NCBI GenBank assembly: GCA_946614405.1
Contig: CAMOGZ010000062.1
Location: 1 to 7,944, forward strand
Length of the DNA stretch: 7,944 nt
Direction of reading: 5' to 3'
Source: an uncultured Eubacterium sp.
GTDB taxonomy: Bacteria > Bacillota > Clostridia > Peptostreptococcales > Anaerovoracaceae
Made by a program: the position numbers and the translations under genes. The notes below the pieces were generated by a model. It worked only from the letters and a program-made list of their open reading frames with translations, was not told the origin of the DNA and did no database searches. Shown here one piece after another: positions 1-5,686 of this stretch (position 1 is its first letter; every line of letters starts with the position of its first letter).

Positions 1-45
1 TGATACTTGGTGGGCGACTGCCTGGGAAAGTAGGACGCTGCCAGT
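1..45 (+). rRNA. rrf: 5S ribosomal RNA, 3' end (partial)
   Basis: The first ~45 bases match the 3' third of a Gram-positive 5S rRNA: the GATACTTGG element, a GGGCGACTGCCTGGGA helix region, then the hallmark AGTAGGACGCTGCCAG end. The 5' two thirds lie outside the window, so the closing helix cannot be tested and the exact 3' end (about 44-47) is approximate. It is followed by a T-run and a hairpin terminator, as expected for the last gene of an rRNA operon. Confidence 0.9.
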
Positions 46-60
46 TCGCTTTTTTCTTTA

Positions 61-81
61 CGGCTCTTGAGCCGTTTTTTT
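61..81 (+). terminator. Rho-independent terminator of the rRNA operon
   Basis: A GC-rich inverted repeat, CGGCT (61-65), loop CTTG, AGCCG (70-74), is followed directly by seven T residues (75-81). A further T-run at 50-55 lies between the 5S end and the hairpin. It should end the rRNA transcript before the tmk operon promoter. Confidence 0.85.
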
Positions 82-107
82 ATTATTCTGCTGAGTTAGG
101 AATTATA

Positions 108-136
108 TGGAAACCTTTTTCATTTTGTGGTATAAT
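108..136 (+). promoter_or_regulatory. Sigma-A-type promoter for the small ORF-tmk operon
   Basis: A perfect TATAAT -10 box at 131-136 carries an extended TG motif (TGG at 128-130). A weaker -35 box, TGGAAA (108-113, 4 of 6 consensus bases), lies 17 nt upstream. The start of transcription should fall near 143, giving a leader of about 30 nt before the first ORF. This follows the rRNA terminator and suits a separately transcribed operon. Confidence 0.75.
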
Positions 137-172
137 ATATTACCTATGTAATGGATTCGAAGGGAATAGAGT

Positions 173-280
173 ATGATCATTTTTAAAATCCTATTTTCTA
201 TATTAATATGTGTGCCCCTGGGCGCTTTAGGGATCTATCTTTTTGAGAGACTCGTTGATTCAGCGACCGGTGGTAAATAG
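173..280 (+). CDS. Small single-span membrane protein (35 aa), unknown function
   Basis: A 35-codon frame begins at ATG 173, eight bases after an AGGG ribosome binding site (161-164), and ends at TAG 278-280. The product starts MIIFKILFSILICVPLG and is hydrophobic from about residue 2 to 24, with a lone Lys at 5 and a Pro-Gly kink region at 15-20. A short polar tail (ERLVDSATGGK) follows, so one transmembrane helix is predicted. It is the first gene after the 108-136 promoter. Its stop codon supplies the first two bases of the AGGTG ribosome binding site of tmk (279-283), which suggests translational coupling. I do not recognise a named family. It could be a small membrane protein or a leader peptide setting tmk translation. 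The placement, binding site and coherent membrane helix favour a real gene; no homology could be checked. Confidence 0.65.
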   Translation: MIIFKILFSILICVPLGALGIYLFERLVDSATGGK

Positions 281-288
281 GTGTTATC

Positions 289-927
289 ATGAGCAAGGCA
301 GGATTATTTATTTCATTTGAAGGACCGGACGGATCCGGTAAATCCACTCAGATCAGCTACCTGAAGGAATTCTTTGAGGAGAAGGGACTGGACTGTGTCT
401 TCACCAGGGAACCCGGCGGTACTGAGATCGGAGAGAAGCTCCGGGACGTGATCCTGGACACCCACAACTATGAGATGTGCGATATGACCGAGGCACTTCT
501 GTATGCCGCAAGCCGGGCTCAGCACGTGAGCCAGGTGATCCAGCCGGCGCTGGATGAGGGTAAGATCGTCGTCTGCGACCGCTATGTGGACTCCAGTGTT
601 GCTTACCAGGGATACGGACGTCAGCTGGGCGGAGATGTGGTTTCCGCCATCAATGATCATGCCATCATGGGCTGTCTTCCGGATGTGACCTTCCTCATCG
701 AGATCGATCCCAAGGATGGGAAGAAACGGATCAAGTCCTCTGAGCGTGACCGCCTGGAAAGTGAGAAGCTCTGGTTCCATAAGAGAGTCTATAAGGGCTA
801 TCTGGAGATGGCCGAGAAGTATCCTGAGCGCATTATCGTCATCGACGGCACCGGATCCCGGGAGGAGATGCGGGATGAAATTCTGGGACATGTATCCCGG
901 ATCCTGAAAGAACGGGGAATTCTATAA
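289..927 (+). CDS. tmk: Thymidylate kinase (dTMP kinase)
   Basis: It phosphorylates dTMP to dTDP with ATP in the cytoplasm, an essential step of dTTP supply. The 212-residue length is normal for bacterial Tmk. Visible motifs are the P-loop GPDGSGKST (residues 12-20), the TREPGG motif (39-44), the DRY motif with following DSSVAYQGYGR (97-111), and a basic LID segment at about 145-155 containing KKRIKSSERDR. The P-loop has no arginine while the LID is rich in Lys and Arg, as in the E. coli-like (type II) enzymes. ATG 289 is preceded by AGGTG at 279-283, which overlaps the stop of the 35-residue upstream ORF. The next gene, holB, starts 16 nt after the stop. Tmk next to holB is a common pairing in bacteria, linking dNTP supply and replication. 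Nothing looks broken. Confidence 0.97.
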   Translation: MSKAGLFISFEGPDGSGKSTQISYLKEFFEEKGLDCVFTREPGGTEIGEKLRDVILDTHNYEMCDMTEALLYAASRAQHVSQVIQPALDEGKIVVCDRYVDSSVAYQGYGRQLGGDVVSAINDHAIMGCLPDVTFLIEIDPKDGKKRIKSSERDRLESEKLWFHKRVYKGYLEMAEKYPERIIVIDGTGSREEMRDEILGHVSRILKERGIL

Positions 928-943
928 TAATAGAAAGGACATC

Positions 944-1777
944 ATGGGATTAAGAGCATACGGAAAGTACGGAGACGCGGGTGACAAACTGTCCCAGGCC
1001 ATTCGTACCGGACGGATTTCACATGCATATATAATAGAAGGCGACCATAACGTAGATAAGTTGGGCTTTGCCATGGAATTTGTGAAGGCCCTTCTCTGCC
1101 CGGAGGATCCGGGTGAGGGTTGTGGGCTTTGTTCCACCTGCAGAAGAGTGGAGAATGGCAACTACGAGGACCTGTACCTGGTGCAGCCGGACCGGGACGA
1201 CAAGAAGGCCACCCTCTCTATCAAGGATGCCGACATCGAGGAGCTTCAGGCGAACCTGAAGATGAAGCCCACGGGGGGAGACCGGAACATCGCCATCATT
1301 GACGGCTGCGACGGCATGACGCCCCGGGCCCAGAACCGCTTTCTGAAGACCCTGGAGGAGCCTGCGCCGGGAACGGTGATCCTGCTCCTTTCTGAGAATA
1401 TGGAGAACCTGCTGCCTACGATCCGTTCCCGCTGCGTGCACTATCGGCTGAATACGCCGGCGGATGCGGGGGAGCTGCCGATGCTGCAGCTGGCAGAGGA
1501 CCTGCTGGATATGGTCTGGCGGAACGAGTTTTTTTATGATATGAAGGAACGTCTCGACCAGGAGATCACGGACCGGAAGAGCGCTTATGCCTTCCTGGAT
1601 GCTATGGAAACGGCCATGGGGAATGCTCTCCGGAAGGGGAATTCGACCTCCGGGGATGATTATCTGATCTACGGAGTTCAGTGGATCGAGAAGACAAGAG
1701 CGAACATACGACGTAATGTCGGTTTTAAATATGCAATCAGATACCTGATTTTGAAATTGGAGGAATATAAATGGTAA
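944..1777 (+). CDS. holB: DNA polymerase III delta' subunit (clamp loader)
   Basis: This is the delta' stator subunit of the clamp loader, which loads the beta sliding clamp at primed sites. The 277-residue protein has the SHAYIIEG segment (26-33), a zinc module with Cys 52, 60, 63 and 66 (CGLCSTC), the IIDGCDGM segment in the Walker B position (118-125), NRFLKTLEEP (131-140) and the clamp-loader SRC motif (162-164). The Walker A site is degenerate (GDHNVDK, 33-39, instead of GxxGxGK), so ATP binding is unlikely, as is known for E. coli delta'. It is somewhat shorter than typical delta' proteins of over 300 residues, with a reduced C-terminal region. AAAGGA at 934-939 precedes ATG 944. Its last seven bases overlap the start of ricT, pointing to coupled translation. 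Confidence 0.93.
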   Translation: MGLRAYGKYGDAGDKLSQAIRTGRISHAYIIEGDHNVDKLGFAMEFVKALLCPEDPGEGCGLCSTCRRVENGNYEDLYLVQPDRDDKKATLSIKDADIEELQANLKMKPTGGDRNIAIIDGCDGMTPRAQNRFLKTLEEPAPGTVILLLSENMENLLPTIRSRCVHYRLNTPADAGELPMLQLAEDLLDMVWRNEFFYDMKERLDQEITDRKSAYAFLDAMETAMGNALRKGNSTSGDDYLIYGVQWIEKTRANIRRNVGFKYAIRYLILKLEEYKW

Positions 1778-2799
1778 ATGTAGCTGGAGTGCGTTTTAAA
1801 AGCACCGGGAAGGTCTACTATTTCGACCCCGGTGATTTCGATGTAAAGCCGGGACAAGGCGTCATCGTGGAGACGGCTCGCGGAATGGAGTTCGGGACCA
1901 TCACCATGGGTGTGACGGCCATCAAGGAAGAAGACGTGACCCGCCCTCTGAAGAGAATCGTCCGCATCGCAGACGATAAGGATATTGCCCGTCATGAGGA
2001 GAATGAGAAGAAGAAATCCAAGGCCATGGCCATCTGCCAGGAGAAGATCCGGAAGCATGAGCTGGAGATGAAACTCATTGACGTGGAGTATACATTTGAT
2101 AATAATAAGGTAATTTTTTACTTCACTGCAGACGGAAGAGTAGACTTCCGTGAGCTGGTGAAGGACCTGGCCAGCGTGTTCAAGATGCGCATCGAACTGC
2201 GCCAGATCGGCGTCCGGGACGAGGCGAAGATGCTGGGCGGCGTGGGATCCTGCGGAAGGGGCCTGTGCTGCACCACCTGGCTGTCGGACTTTGAGCCGGT
2301 TTCCATCAAGATGGCGAAGGTACAGAATCTGTCCCTGAATCCCACCAAGATCTCCGGCGTATGCGGCAGACTGATGTGCTGCCTGAAGTATGAGAATGAC
2401 GTTTATCTGGAGCTTCGGAAGGGACTGCCGGATGTCAATGAGAAGGTAAATACCAAGGAAGGCCTGGGCAAGGTCATCGAGACCGACGTGCTGCAGGGCA
2501 AGGTGAAGGTCCGCATCTACACCGGCGAGAAGGACGAGAACGGCGCAGACAAGCTGGGCTCAGATATCTTCGTTTACGGCAGAGATGAGGTGGAGCGTCT
2601 GGACAAGAAGAACCCGCAGAAGCCGAAGGACAAGGCGAAAGATAAACCCAAGCAGGAGCCTAAGAAAGAATCCAGGAAGGAACCGAAGGCGGAGCCTGCG
2701 CAGACGGAATCCGCTGAGGGCGGCGAGAAGGCGTCCAAGCCGAGACGGAATCGCAGAAGACGCCGCAGGGAGCCCAAGCATGAGCAGGCGAATGGATGA
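1771..2799 (+). CDS. ricT: Regulatory iron-sulfur-containing complex subunit RicT (PSP1 domain, YaaT)
   Basis: In B. subtilis RicT (YaaT) joins RicA and RicF in a cytoplasmic Fe-S complex that influences RNase Y-dependent mRNA maturation, sporulation, competence and biofilm formation. The 342-residue product has the PSP1-type core at about 1-275. Its six conserved cysteines fall in two clusters: Cys 161, 166, 167 (GSCGRGLCC) and Cys 198, 203, 204 (GVCGRLMCC), suitable for cluster binding. Residues 279-342 form a Lys/Pro/Glu-rich, presumably disordered tail ending in an arginine run (RRNRRRRRR, about 325-333), which makes the protein longer than the roughly 275-residue Bacillus protein. GGAGGA at 1759-1764, six bases before ATG 1771, fixes the start. 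It overlaps holB by 7 nt and the next gene by 20 nt. The holB-ricT linkage is the same in Bacillus. Confidence 0.93.
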   Translation: MVNVAGVRFKSTGKVYYFDPGDFDVKPGQGVIVETARGMEFGTITMGVTAIKEEDVTRPLKRIVRIADDKDIARHEENEKKKSKAMAICQEKIRKHELEMKLIDVEYTFDNNKVIFYFTADGRVDFRELVKDLASVFKMRIELRQIGVRDEAKMLGGVGSCGRGLCCTTWLSDFEPVSIKMAKVQNLSLNPTKISGVCGRLMCCLKYENDVYLELRKGLPDVNEKVNTKEGLGKVIETDVLQGKVKVRIYTGEKDENGADKLGSDIFVYGRDEVERLDKKNPQKPKDKAKDKPKQEPKKESRKEPKAEPAQTESAEGGEKASKPRRNRRRRRREPKHEQANG

Positions 2800-3547
2800 G
2801 ACCGGCTTCGGGTCGGTGAAGATCCTGCAGGATCCTGATACTTTCTGCTACGGCGCAGATGCCGTGCTTCTGGCAGGGTTTGCGGCAGAGCGCCTGAATG
2901 CCCGGAAGAACCGGCCGGAAAGGCTTTGTGATCTGGGGACAGGCAATGGCATTATCCCCCTGATCCTCTCGCACAAAACCGAGATACCAGAGCTTCACGG
3001 CCTGGAGGTGCAGGAGAAGATGGCGGCCCTTGCCCGGGAGAATGCCGAGCTGAATCACCTGGAAGGACGGATGATCGTGCACCATGCCAACGTGAGGGAC
3101 CTGATCGGATCCGCCGGGAAGCTGGAGGAAATGGGAGGACCGGGATCCTTCGACGCCGTGACCTCCAATCCGCCTTACACGGCGGGGACCGGAGGCATGC
3201 ACGGGGAGAATGAGGCCAAGACCATCGCACGCCACGAGGTGCTGGGGAGCCTGGAGGAGTTTCTCCAGTGTGCGTCCCTGCTGCTTCGCCACCGCGGGGA
3301 TCTGTTCATGATCCATCGCCCGTCGCGGCTGGTGGATCTGTGCGTGCTGTCCAGGAAATGGGAACTGGAACCCAAGGAGTTATGCTTTATCAGCGGCAAT
3401 CCGGGGGAGAAGGCAAACCTGATCCTGATGCACTGTGTCAAGGGCGGAGGACCGGAACTGAAGGTCCTGGAGCCCGTGTCTGTGAGGGATGGAAATGGCG
3501 GTTTTTCGGAATATATGCTCAGTTTTTACGAAAGATGCGTATTATAG
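2780..3547 (+). CDS. trmN6: tRNA1(Val) A37 N6-methyltransferase family protein (YabB/TrmN6-like)
   Basis: This is a SAM-dependent N6-adenine methyltransferase; family members modify A37 of tRNA1(Val). The 255-residue product has the N-terminal segment FGSVKILQDPDTFCYGADAV (residues 10-29) typical of this family, SAM motif I DLGTGNGIIP (51-60), a likely acidic SAM-binding residue in GLEV (74-77), and the amino-methyltransferase signature NPPY (130-133). The frame is open far upstream of 2780, but that part merely reads the ricT tail in another frame. ATG 2780 is preferred because AGGGAG (2767-2772) lies 7 nt upstream; ATG 2792 (Met5) is a weaker alternative. It overlaps ricT by 20 nt, so translation is probably coupled. 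In B. subtilis the homologue yabB also lies just downstream of yaaT. The fold and chemistry are secure; the exact tRNA target is inferred from family and position. Confidence 0.88.
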   Translation: MSRRMDETGFGSVKILQDPDTFCYGADAVLLAGFAAERLNARKNRPERLCDLGTGNGIIPLILSHKTEIPELHGLEVQEKMAALARENAELNHLEGRMIVHHANVRDLIGSAGKLEEMGGPGSFDAVTSNPPYTAGTGGMHGENEAKTIARHEVLGSLEEFLQCASLLLRHRGDLFMIHRPSRLVDLCVLSRKWELEPKELCFISGNPGEKANLILMHCVKGGGPELKVLEPVSVRDGNGGFSEYMLSFYERCVL

Positions 3548-3557
3548 AAAAAACTGG

Positions 3558-3586
3558 TTGCTATTTCTTGGCAAGGGCAATATAAT
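3558..3586 (+). promoter_or_regulatory. Predicted promoter for the DUF948-like gene and abrB
   Basis: A perfect TATAAT (3581-3586) lies 17 nt after TTGCTA (3558-3563, 4 of 6 -35 bases), just downstream of the methyltransferase stop. Transcription would begin near 3593 and give a leader of about 47 nt. No clear terminator was seen between the methyltransferase and this promoter, so read-through from the tmk operon is also possible. Confidence 0.65.
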
Positions 3587-3602
3587 TAAGTTAGGGAAGA
3601 CT

Positions 3603-3620
3603 CGCCTCGGCCATGGGGCG
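3603..3620 (+). other. Leader hairpin upstream of the DUF948-like gene
   Basis: CGCCTC (3603-3608) can pair with GGGGCG (3615-3620), with one U-G pair, around the loop GGCCAT. It lies between the predicted transcription start (about 3593) and the AGGAGGT ribosome binding site (3629-3635). No T-run follows, so it is not a terminator. It may stabilise the 5' end of the message or have no function. Confidence 0.35.
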
Positions 3621-3628
3621 TGACTTAC

Positions 3629-3635
3629 AGGAGGT
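3629..3635 (+). promoter_or_regulatory. Ribosome binding site that fixes the start at 3640
   Basis: AGGAGGT sits a few bases before ATG 3640. An in-frame ATG at 3613 would place this sequence inside the coding region and has no binding site of its own, so 3640 is the better start. Confidence 0.8.
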
Positions 3636-3639
3636 ATTC

Positions 3640-4011
3640 ATGGTAACGATCGATTTGAAGTATACGCTGATCTGCATCGTACTGGTCGCACTGATTGCTT
3701 TGCTTATCTATCTGGTGTTGCTCGTACGGAGCTTGCTCCCAACGATTAAGAAAGTCGACAAACTGCTGGATGATGCATCGGTAGTTACCGGTGTGGCAAC
3801 CGGCGCAGTGAATCAGGTAGATGGAATCGTGAACAATCTTGGTGGTGCAATCAACGACGTAGGGAACTCCGTCAGGGGTAATCCGAACTTCGTCGGAGCG
3901 GTGTCCAACATCGCAAAAGCAGTAACTTCAACCGTTTCCTATTTCAACGCGTCAGACCAGGATGATTTCTACGCGGAGGAAGCAAGGAGACAACGCAAAC
4001 AGAATCGCTGA
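3640..4011 (+). CDS. Short membrane-anchored protein, DUF948-like
   Basis: The 123-residue product starts MVTIDLKYTL and has one strong N-terminal transmembrane segment (about residues 8-30), followed by a cytoplasmic or surface stretch (35-100). That stretch has hydrophobic residues every three to four positions (VDKLLDDASVVTGVA, then VDGIVNNLGGAINDVGNSV), indicating a long amphipathic helix or coiled coil. The charged tail ends EEARRQRKQNR. This architecture resembles DUF948 (YtxG-type) proteins of Bacillota, some known as general stress proteins of unknown mechanism. The family assignment is by pattern only. It has its own promoter, a leader hairpin and a strong ribosome binding site. The abrB gene begins 46 nt after its stop, so the two are probably co-transcribed. 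Composition is ordinary for the window. Confidence 0.8.
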   Translation: MVTIDLKYTLICIVLVALIALLIYLVLLVRSLLPTIKKVDKLLDDASVVTGVATGAVNQVDGIVNNLGGAINDVGNSVRGNPNFVGAVSNIAKAVTSTVSYFNASDQDDFYAEEARRQRKQNR

Positions 4012-4057
4012 GTTTTGGAAGGTATAACTGCATAGTTTTTTGTGGAAGGAGTACGAT

Positions 4058-4300
4058 ATGAAAGCAACAGGTATAGTGAGGCCAGTGGATGCGCTTGGAA
4101 GAGTCGTAATCCCGGTAGAACTCAGAAGGAATTTAGGTATTAAGACAGACGATTCGCTTGAGATTTTCGTGGATGGGCAGTATATTATGCTTAAGAAATA
4201 CGAACCATCCTGCATCTTCTGTGGAGACATCGATGACATTCGCCTGATCCACGGAAAGAGTGTATGTGCCAAGTGCATAGAAGAAATGAAGAAAATGTAA
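4058..4300 (+). CDS. abrB: AbrB-family transition-state transcriptional regulator
   Basis: This is an 80-residue DNA-binding regulator of the swapped-hairpin AbrB/MazE fold. Residues 1-47 carry the AbrB signature: TGIVRPVDALGRVVIPVELR, then the IKTDDSLEIFVDG strand segment. Residues 55-77 carry two cysteine pairs (CIFC at about 55-58 and CAKC at about 73-76), a probable zinc-binding module that replaces the longer multimerisation domain. Length and layout match short clostridial AbrB proteins and exclude SpoVT, which has an added GAF domain. The start at 4058 is supported by AAGGAG (4046-4051) six bases upstream; an in-frame ATG at 4040 has no good site and adds residues outside the family. 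In Bacillus AbrB represses post-exponential genes; targets here are unknown. Two TGGAA motifs (4016-4020 and 4043-4047) precede it. A terminator follows. Confidence 0.92.
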   Translation: MKATGIVRPVDALGRVVIPVELRRNLGIKTDDSLEIFVDGQYIMLKKYEPSCIFCGDIDDIRLIHGKSVCAKCIEEMKKM

Positions 4301-4318
4301 TGATTCTTAAGTATTATT

Positions 4319-4342
4319 AAGCCTGCCTTTGGCAGGTTTTTT
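4319..4342 (+). terminator. Rho-independent terminator after abrB
   Basis: CCTGCC (4322-4327), loop TTT, GGCAGG (4331-4336), then six T residues (4337-4342). The stem can extend at its base by pairing AAG (4319-4321) with the first T residues. It separates abrB from the murA promoter. Confidence 0.9.
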
Positions 4343-4353
4343 AATGTTGGTTA

Positions 4354-4382
4354 TTGAAAGATTTGCGGATAATTAGTATACT
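4354..4382 (+). promoter_or_regulatory. murA: Sigma-A-type promoter for murA-fbp
   Basis: TTGAAA (4354-4359) and TATACT (4377-4382), each 5 of 6 to consensus, are spaced 17 nt apart. Transcription should start near 4389, about 22 nt before the GTG start. The -35 box begins at a TTG that could be mistaken for an upstream in-frame start codon of murA. Confidence 0.8.
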
Positions 4383-4399
4383 TATTATAGCAAATTATT

Positions 4400-4406
4400 G
4401 GAGGGG
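4400..4406 (+). promoter_or_regulatory. murA: Ribosome binding site that fixes the GTG start of murA
   Basis: GGAGGGG lies just upstream of GTG 4411 (six bases from GGAGG). The resulting N-terminus, MAKFLVQKSEPLNG, is what MurA proteins normally show, whereas the in-frame TTG at 4354 lies in the promoter. Confidence 0.85.
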
Positions 4407-4410
4407 TAAT

Positions 4411-5676
4411 GTGGCAAAATTTCTAGTACAGAAAAGTGAACCATTAAATGGAGAAGTATACATCAGCGGAGCCAAGAATGCAGTTCTGCCGCTTATGGCT
4501 GCCGCTATTTTGTGTGATGAGAAGTGTGTCATGATGGACGTTCCGGACCTTCGGGATGTGGAAGTCATGAAGGATATCCTGACCGCTCTGGGTGCTAAGA
4601 TCGATGCACCCCAGACGGGGACTCTGGAAATCGAGTTCCCCAACATCACCACCAACGAGGCAGATTATGAACTGGTCCGTAAGATGAGAGCGTCGATCCT
4701 GGTCATGGGACCGCTGCTGGCCAAGACCGGCCGCGCGAGGGTCCATATGCCCGGCGGCTGCACCATCGGAGCCAGACCCATCGATCTGCACCTGAAGGGA
4801 TTCGAGGCGCTGGGCGCCCAGGTGATCCAGAAGGATAATTATGTGGAGGCCATCGCACCGGAAGGAGGCCTCGTAGGAGAGTCCGTTTACCTGGACTTCC
4901 CCAGTGTCGGTGCCACGGAGAATATCATGATGGCAGCGGCCCTGGCACAGGGAACGACCTATATCGAGAATGCAGCGGAAGAGCCGGAGATCGTTGACCT
5001 GGCGAACTTCCTGAATAAGATGGGTGCCCGGATCAAGGGTGCCGGAACCGATACCATCAAGATCGAGGGTGTCAAGTATATGCGTGGCTGTTCCCACACG
5101 GTCATTCCGGACCGCATCGAGACAGGCACATTCATGCTGGCGGGAGCCATCACCCGGGGTGAGATCCTGATCCGCAACGTGGTCCCCGACCACGTCAAGC
5201 CCATCGCGGCCAAGCTCCGTGAGTGCGGCGTGATCGTGGAGATGGGAGACGAGGGGATGTACGTGGTGGCAGACCGCAAGCCGCTGACATCCACGGACAT
5301 CAAGACTCTGCCTTACCCGGGCTTCCCCACAGACATCCAGTCACCGTTCATGTCATTCCTGACCACGGTGGAAGGATCCAGCACCGTCATCGAGACCGTC
5401 TTTGAGAACCGGTTCATGCACGTGGCAGAGCTGAACCGTATGGGTGCCAACATCAAGACCGAGGGGAACAAAGCCCTCATCCGCGGTGGCCGCGGACTGG
5501 AGGGTGCTCAGGTCATCGCAACAGACCTCCGGGCAGGTGCAGCGCTGGTGCTGGCTGGCCTTGTGGCCAAGGGCACCACGGAGATCTCAGAAATCTATCA
5601 TATTGAAAGAGGTTACGAACATTTCGTAAAGAAATTTAAGAATTTAGGAGCTAATATACTGCGAATCGACGATTAG
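4411..5676 (+). CDS. murA: UDP-N-acetylglucosamine 1-carboxyvinyltransferase (MurA)
   Basis: It transfers enolpyruvate from PEP to UDP-GlcNAc, the first committed step of peptidoglycan synthesis, in the cytoplasm; it is the fosfomycin target. The 421-residue length fits the EPSP synthase-like two-domain family. Visible active-site features are Lys22-Asn23 in SGAKNAVLP (19-27), the loop PGGCTIGARP (114-123) with catalytic Cys117 (fosfomycin-sensitive type, not the Asp variant), the PGFPTDIQ motif with Asp308, and IERGYE with Arg400. Translation starts at GTG 4411. Its TAG stop overlaps the AGGAGG site of fbp, whose start is 10 nt further on, so the two are in one operon. Low-GC Gram-positives often have two MurA paralogues; which one this is cannot be told from the window. 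Confidence 0.97.
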   Translation: MAKFLVQKSEPLNGEVYISGAKNAVLPLMAAAILCDEKCVMMDVPDLRDVEVMKDILTALGAKIDAPQTGTLEIEFPNITTNEADYELVRKMRASILVMGPLLAKTGRARVHMPGGCTIGARPIDLHLKGFEALGAQVIQKDNYVEAIAPEGGLVGESVYLDFPSVGATENIMMAAALAQGTTYIENAAEEPEIVDLANFLNKMGARIKGAGTDTIKIEGVKYMRGCSHTVIPDRIETGTFMLAGAITRGEILIRNVVPDHVKPIAAKLRECGVIVEMGDEGMYVVADRKPLTSTDIKTLPYPGFPTDIQSPFMSFLTTVEGSSTVIETVFENRFMHVAELNRMGANIKTEGNKALIRGGRGLEGAQVIATDLRAGAALVLAGLVAKGTTEISEIYHIERGYEHFVKKFKNLGANILRIDD

Positions 5677-5686
5677 GAGGAGAGGT

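Noticed and set aside
146..186. A start-stop pair (ATG-TAA at 146-151) and an 11-codon frame (151-186) in the leader of the 35-residue ORF
   Set aside because: Neither has a ribosome binding site and both lie almost at the predicted 5' end of the transcript; probably chance.
313..891. 192-codon - strand frame opposite tmk
   Set aside because: Mirror of tmk coding sequence; no initiation signals.
2585..2779. Arg-rich N-terminal extension of the methyltransferase frame
   Set aside because: It is the purine-rich ricT tail read in another frame; AGGGAG before ATG 2780 and the family N-terminus favour the shorter protein.
2660..3316. 218-codon - strand frame opposite ricT end and the methyltransferase
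   Set aside because: Crosses two genes in antisense and has no family motifs or start signals.
4021..4036. TATAAC-like -10 element between the DUF948-like gene and abrB
   Set aside because: No acceptable -35 box at 16-18 nt spacing; co-transcription from the upstream promoter is the simpler reading.
4444..5193. 249-codon - strand frame opposite murA
   Set aside because: Antisense shadow of murA, with no promoter or binding site and no domain-like features.
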